This document shows positions 60,038 through 64,000 of a stretch of DNA of 64,000 bases, piece after piece. The position numbers and the translations under genes were made by a program. This DNA comes from an uncultured Bacteroidia bacterium (GTDB lineage Bacteria > Bacteroidota > Bacteroidia > Bacteroidales > Prolixibacteraceae): positions 1 to 64,000 of the forward strand of contig CAIVCR010000076.1 in the NCBI GenBank assembly GCA_903904515.1, read 5' to 3'. Position 1 is the first letter of the stretch. Every line of letters starts with the position of its first letter. Below the pieces are notes generated by a model that did no database searches, was not told where the DNA came from, and saw only the letters and a list, made by a program, of their open reading frames with translations.

Positions 60038-60925
60038 ATGCTAATTAAGCAGCTAATACCATTCATATTTCTCATCCTTTCAATTACTCTCACTGGCTTT
60101 AATGTTCAGGCAGAACATCCAGCCTACAAGGTTAATCCAGTCGTGTCTCATCCGGAGGTATGGAAGAATAGGGTATTGGCTGAAAACCCGATTTCGCCAC
60201 TGGATACAGCAATTAATATTAAGTATGCAGGGAAGAGGTTGATATGGGCTGAAGAGTTTAATGCCGATGGGGCTCCAAATCCTTCTAACTGGGTGTACGA
60301 TCTGGGAAACGGTTCATGGGGATGGGGTAACAATGAACTTGAAAACTATACAAGCCGCCCCGAGAATGTTATCGTCCAGGGAGGGTTATTAAAAATCAGG
60401 GCTGCAAGGGAAACATATAAGGGAAGTGCCTTTACGTCCGCAAGAATAAAGTCGCAAAATAAATTTGAATTTAAATACGGCAGGGTAGATGTCAGTGCAA
60501 AATTGCCAAAAGGTGCCGGAACATGGCCCGCCATCTGGATGTTGGGAAGTAATATCGGTAAGGTAGATTGGCCGGCCTGCGGAGAGATTGATATTATGGA
60601 ACACAAAGGTAGCGAGTTGAATAAAATTTACGGAACTCTCCATTACCCCGGAAGATCTGGTGGTAATGCTGATGAGGGAACCAGAACAATTTCGGATGCT
60701 ACAACAGCATTTCATACCTACTCCTTAGATTGGTCAGATAAATTCATCTGTATTTATGTGGATGACCAACTGGTTAATAAAGTGGCTAATTCGGAAACTG
60801 GCTCTTTCAATCACAATTTCTTCCTGATCCTGAATCTGGCCATGGGAGGGACATTTGGAGGACCGGTTGATTCTGAATTTAACGAGGCAACATTGGAAGT
60901 GGATTATATCAGAGTATATCAGTAA
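60038..60925 (+). CDS. GH16 laminarinase-like glucanase
   Basis: A 295-residue exported GH16 enzyme (signal MLIKQLIPFIFLILSITLTG) without accessory domains. Catalytic residues are E183, D185 and E188 in CGEIDIMEHKG, the typical laminarinase line. Its last codons are separated by 31 bp from the sugar porter start, which suggests the same transcript. Confidence 0.92.
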   Translation: MLIKQLIPFIFLILSITLTGFNVQAEHPAYKVNPVVSHPEVWKNRVLAENPISPLDTAINIKYAGKRLIWAEEFNADGAPNPSNWVYDLGNGSWGWGNNELENYTSRPENVIVQGGLLKIRAARETYKGSAFTSARIKSQNKFEFKYGRVDVSAKLPKGAGTWPAIWMLGSNIGKVDWPACGEIDIMEHKGSELNKIYGTLHYPGRSGGNADEGTRTISDATTAFHTYSLDWSDKFICIYVDDQLVNKVANSETGSFNHNFFLILNLAMGGTFGGPVDSEFNEATLEVDYIRVYQ

Positions 60926-60956
60926 GTATTTAATTGTCATTTATATACAATATTTT

Positions 60957-62519
60957 ATGCAAAAACAAAAAAGTTCCATTCTCCTGATTGCTCTTATCAT
61001 TGCAATGGGTGGATTCTTAATGGGTTTTGACGCTTCCGTGATTTCAGGAGTTATTAAATTTATCGAGCCGGAATTTCATCTCTCCAAAATTGAATTGGGA
61101 TGGTCTGTGGCATCTTTGTCGCTGGCTGCTACTGCGGCAATGATGTTTGCCGGACCTGTTAGTGATAGGTTCGGCCGAAGAATAGTATTGAAGTATTCTG
61201 CTTTACTCTATGCTTTTTCTGCCCTGATCTCCGCTTTTGCACCATCTTTTATCATCCTGGTCATTGCCCGGATGATTGCAGGTATCGGGGTAGGAACTTC
61301 ATTGATCCTGGCTCCAATGTATATTGCTGAAATTTCACCTGCTGAGAAGAGGGGCAGATTAGTCTCCTTTAATCAGTTAAATATCGTAGTGGGTATTTCG
61401 GTGGCATTTTTCACCAATTATCTGATCGTCCATTTGTCCCAATCGGATACCTCATGGGTTCAGACCTTAAAAATCCGGGAATTCAACTGGAGATGGATGT
61501 TGGGGATTGAATTTTTCCCCGCTGCACTCTATTTTTTCCTCTTGATGTTTGTCCCTCAAAGTCCCAGGTGGTTAATCATGAAAGGGCGATTTGACGAGGC
61601 CTTAACCGTCATGAAAAAACTTGGGGATGAGGAGACCGCTATAAAGATGGTTCACGAAATACAGGAACATGTCTCACAGGATAAAGCACCCAAAGTAAAA
61701 ACACCGGTCAGGGCATTATTCGCTCCGGCTATGAAGCTGGTGTTGACCATAGGTATTATTATCTCTATTTTACAGCAGATCACCGGGATTAACTCAGTGT
61801 TTTTTTATGCCCCCATGATCTTTGAACAATCGGGGATAGGCACAGATGCTGCGTTTATTCAGGCAATACTGGTGGGCCTTACCAATGTGGTTTTTACAAT
61901 CCTTGCGATGGTATTGATCGATAAGCTGGGAAGGAAACCATTGCTTGCAGTTGGGATAACAGGAATTACGTTAAGTATGTTTTTACTCGCGTATGGTTTT
62001 AATGCAGCAACTTATACTTTGACCGATAGTTCAATCTCTAAATTGCCCTCTGCAGTAAATGCAACACAGCTTAGTCCATTGAAAAACAGGACTTTTGACA
62101 GTGATACACAGTATAAAAATGAAGTTACAACAGCCATTGGTGCCGAAATGGCAAAAAAATATGAATCAGAGTTTATTGCTGCCGCAATTAAAATGAATCC
62201 AACTTTAATTTTAATCGGAATCTTAGGTTTTGTTGCCTCTTTTGCGATTTCTCTCGGACCTGTGATGTGGGTCCTCTTCTCTGAACTTTTTCCAAACCAT
62301 ATCCGGGGTCTGGCGATCTCCTTTGTCGGCTTTCTAAATTCAACGGTAAGCTTTGGAGTTCAGCTGATCTTCCCATGGGAACTGGCAAATCTGGGGAGTA
62401 CCGGCACCTTCCTGTTATATGGAATTTTTGCCCTTGTCGGACTAATCCTGATGATGAAATTATTGCCAGAAACAAAAGGGAAATCATTGGAAGAACTCGA
62501 AGCAATTTTGGTAAAATAA
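60957..62519 (+). CDS. MFS sugar porter (hexose-type)
   Basis: A 520-residue permease of the sugar-porter family for uptake of monosaccharides across the inner membrane. The start at 60957 (MQKQKSSILLIALIIAMGGF) is supported; the longer frame would overlap the GH16 gene. Signatures visible are GFDASVISG, SDRFGRRIVLK, PQSPRWLIMKGR, IDKLGRKPLLA and the closing PETKGKSLEELE. Twelve helices are expected. Glucose released by the glucanases is the likely cargo. Confidence 0.92.
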   Translation: MQKQKSSILLIALIIAMGGFLMGFDASVISGVIKFIEPEFHLSKIELGWSVASLSLAATAAMMFAGPVSDRFGRRIVLKYSALLYAFSALISAFAPSFIILVIARMIAGIGVGTSLILAPMYIAEISPAEKRGRLVSFNQLNIVVGISVAFFTNYLIVHLSQSDTSWVQTLKIREFNWRWMLGIEFFPAALYFFLLMFVPQSPRWLIMKGRFDEALTVMKKLGDEETAIKMVHEIQEHVSQDKAPKVKTPVRALFAPAMKLVLTIGIIISILQQITGINSVFFYAPMIFEQSGIGTDAAFIQAILVGLTNVVFTILAMVLIDKLGRKPLLAVGITGITLSMFLLAYGFNAATYTLTDSSISKLPSAVNATQLSPLKNRTFDSDTQYKNEVTTAIGAEMAKKYESEFIAAAIKMNPTLILIGILGFVASFAISLGPVMWVLFSELFPNHIRGLAISFVGFLNSTVSFGVQLIFPWELANLGSTGTFLLYGIFALVGLILMMKLLPETKGKSLEELEAILVK

Positions 62520-62564
62520 GTTCGCAACAATATTATTTGCAGTACAATACTAGAACGTCTTTAT

Positions 62565-63860
62565 ATGCTTTATCGAAAAATTCAAAACAGCCTCTCCGGA
62601 ATGCTGTACACCGTGTCACTTCTGACTTTCTCAGTCCTGAGTAGTGGTTGTACTGGTCAAAATGAGCGTAAGCCTGACCAGGCTACCATAACGGTTGAGG
62701 CCGAATCATTTATCAGTAACTCGGGGAATATCTCCATTGTAAATGAAAAGAAGAATGTGGTTTCCATTCAAACTCATGAAGATGAAGCCTGGCTTAGTTA
62801 TAAGATAAATGTTCCTGTATCCGGAAGGTACAGTATCCGGGTATTTGGGAAAAACGGAAGCACAAAAGAGGCGCTATGCTGGATCGAAGATTATATTGAT
62901 AACAAGGATGGACGAACCTATAATGTGAGCGGAAATTTGTTTTTTGGCAATAAGGATACTCAGAGCTTTACGCAAAAAGATGGTACTCCTTTGACTGCCT
63001 CTCCGCACTATCTGAAACTTCATGTAGAGAAAGGTACAGCAGTCATTGATAAAGTGACCTTTACGCTGATCAGAGAGCATAAAGCTTCTCCACTGGTTGT
63101 TTATTCGAAAACAGCAGGTAAAGAGTGGCAACTGTTATGGAGTGATGAGTTTGATGGACAGGGATTACCCGATTCGACGAAATGGACTTTCGATATTGGA
63201 GATTGGGGCTGGGGAAATAATGAATTGCAGTACTATACCTGCAACAGGGTTGAAAATGCCAGGCAGGAGAATGGGAATCTGGTTCTGGAAGCCAGAAAAA
63301 ATGATCATGGGTTTTCCTGGAGTTCTGCACGTTTAACAACACGAGGTAAGCAGAGTTTTCTTTACGGTAAAATTGAATTCAGAGCTAAAGTCCCTGTGGG
63401 ACGAGGGAGCTGGGCGGCAGGATGGTTGCTTGGCGACCAATATATCGATGAAATGTCGTGGCCCTATTGCGGTGAGATTGATGTTTTGGAAAATGTAGGT
63501 TATGAAATTGATCCGTTAACCGGGAATGGTAAAACACATGCTTCTATCCATTGCGGAGCCTACTATTTTAAACTGAGAAACCAGCCAACAGCAATCACCG
63601 AAGTCGACAATATGAGCAATGCCTTTCATACCTATGCGATGGAGTGGCTCCCTACCGGGATGACCATGTTCGTAGACGGAAGAAAATATTTCGACTACCA
63701 TGATACCTCCAGTAAGCTCTCCTGGCCTTTTGATAAGCCTCAAAACCTGATTCTTAATCTTGCAATTGGCGGAGGATGGGGCGGAACAAAAGGGATCGAC
63801 TCGACATTGACCTCCCAAAAGATGATTGTCGATTATGTACGAGTCTATGAATTGAAATAA
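62565..63860 (+). CDS. GH16 glucanase with N-terminal CBM6-like domain
   Basis: A 431-residue lipoprotein (SVLSSGCTGQ) with a beta-sandwich of about 130 residues (TITVEAESFISNSGNISIVN, then VSGRYSIRVFGKNG, AVIDKVTFTLI), typical of CBM6-like domains, followed by GH16 at about 190-431. The catalytic line is E304-I-D306-V-L-E309 (WPYCGEIDVLENVGY). It is the third GH16 of the locus and has a longer linker than the other two. Confidence 0.92.
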   Translation: MLYRKIQNSLSGMLYTVSLLTFSVLSSGCTGQNERKPDQATITVEAESFISNSGNISIVNEKKNVVSIQTHEDEAWLSYKINVPVSGRYSIRVFGKNGSTKEALCWIEDYIDNKDGRTYNVSGNLFFGNKDTQSFTQKDGTPLTASPHYLKLHVEKGTAVIDKVTFTLIREHKASPLVVYSKTAGKEWQLLWSDEFDGQGLPDSTKWTFDIGDWGWGNNELQYYTCNRVENARQENGNLVLEARKNDHGFSWSSARLTTRGKQSFLYGKIEFRAKVPVGRGSWAAGWLLGDQYIDEMSWPYCGEIDVLENVGYEIDPLTGNGKTHASIHCGAYYFKLRNQPTAITEVDNMSNAFHTYAMEWLPTGMTMFVDGRKYFDYHDTSSKLSWPFDKPQNLILNLAIGGGWGGTKGIDSTLTSQKMIVDYVRVYELK

Positions 63861-63891
63861 TAATATCCGGGTATTAAAAAGTTATCAAAAT

Positions 63892-64000
63892 ATGGAACAG
63901 GAAATTCTTCTTGGGAACAGTAAAATGCATGTAGATGATAATCCGGTAAGTGGCGGGTTTATTGATTTCCAGGGGGAGACTTTTTACAAAATATCAAATT
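63892..64000 (+). CDS. Start of possible glycoside phosphorylase (partial)
   Basis: ATG at 63892 opens a frame to the window edge (36 residues: MEQEILLGNSKMHVDDNPVS, then GGFIDFQGETFYKISN). The opening recalls N-termini of GH94/GH149-type beta-glucan phosphorylases found with laminarin loci, but too little is visible to assign it. It starts 31 bp after the GH16 gene and so probably belongs to the same operon. No signal peptide, so it would be cytoplasmic. Confidence 0.4.
   Translation, partial: MEQEILLGNSKMHVDDNPVSGGFIDFQGETFYKISN

Noticed and set aside
60855-60956. Longer N-terminus of the sugar porter overlapping GH16
   Set aside because: The extension lies within the GH16 coding end; the ATG at 60957 starts a normal porter N-terminus.

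Overview
The window is chromosomal DNA from a Bacteroidota bacterium. It has a SusC/SusD polysaccharide-utilization locus, Bacteroidota-type promoters (TTG ... TAnnTTTG), almost no Shine-Dalgarno sites, lipoprotein and Tat-like signals, and a conserved housekeeping order (rsfS-ftsH-DUF2007-cdsA-psd-pssA, pyrE-SRPBCC, coaD-TlpA). A hydF gene points to [FeFe]-hydrogenase and therefore an anaerobic or fermentative lifestyle. A marine or sediment Bacteroidales/Marinilabiliales-like member fits, but this is inference.

Left part, 1-7.5 kb: a tight minus-strand operon encodes three tandem tail-collar (microcystin-dependent-protein type) paralogs, a Tat-type substrate-binding protein with no transporter partners, and a giant secreted repeat protein that runs off the left edge. 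Next come a SAM methyltransferase gene with helically phased operator-like sites, a Gfo/Idh/MocA oxidoreductase, a membrane-anchored Kelch-propeller protein and tRNA-Pro(GGG).

10.8-14.8 kb: a tight five-gene minus-strand operon of exported proteins, including a CsgG-family protein and a DUF6175-like protein; its function is unknown.

15.4-30.1 kb: housekeeping genes. These are trxB, an alpha-oxoamine synthase (possibly serine palmitoyltransferase), phospholipid synthesis (pssA, psd, cdsA), ftsH, rsfS, birA, pyrE, coaD, hydF, an isochorismatase-like hydrolase and a SEC-C protein.

30.4-41.6 kb: a copper/silver-type export locus with a HYC_CC_PP protein, a secreted HMA protein, CusA, CusC, a CusB fused to HMA, a CopA ATPase and a small CopZ-like protein. 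An A-rich repeat family decorates this locus and appears to have entered the cusA reading frame.

41.6-49.7 kb: a POT peptide transporter, an NAD(P)HX repair enzyme, a DUF4831 protein, and an MFS transporter beside a PepD dipeptidase, together suggesting peptide use.

49.8-64 kb: a beta-glucan (probably laminarin) utilization locus: a propeller/Y_Y_Y/LuxR-HTH regulator, SusC, SusD, a PKD surface glycan-binding lipoprotein, three GH16 endoglucanases, an MFS sugar porter and the start of a possible phosphorylase. The outer-membrane proteins would bind and cut glucan at the surface, SusCD would import oligosaccharides, and the porter would bring sugar into the cytoplasm. The three GH16 enzymes differ in accessory domains (Calx-beta, none, CBM6-like).
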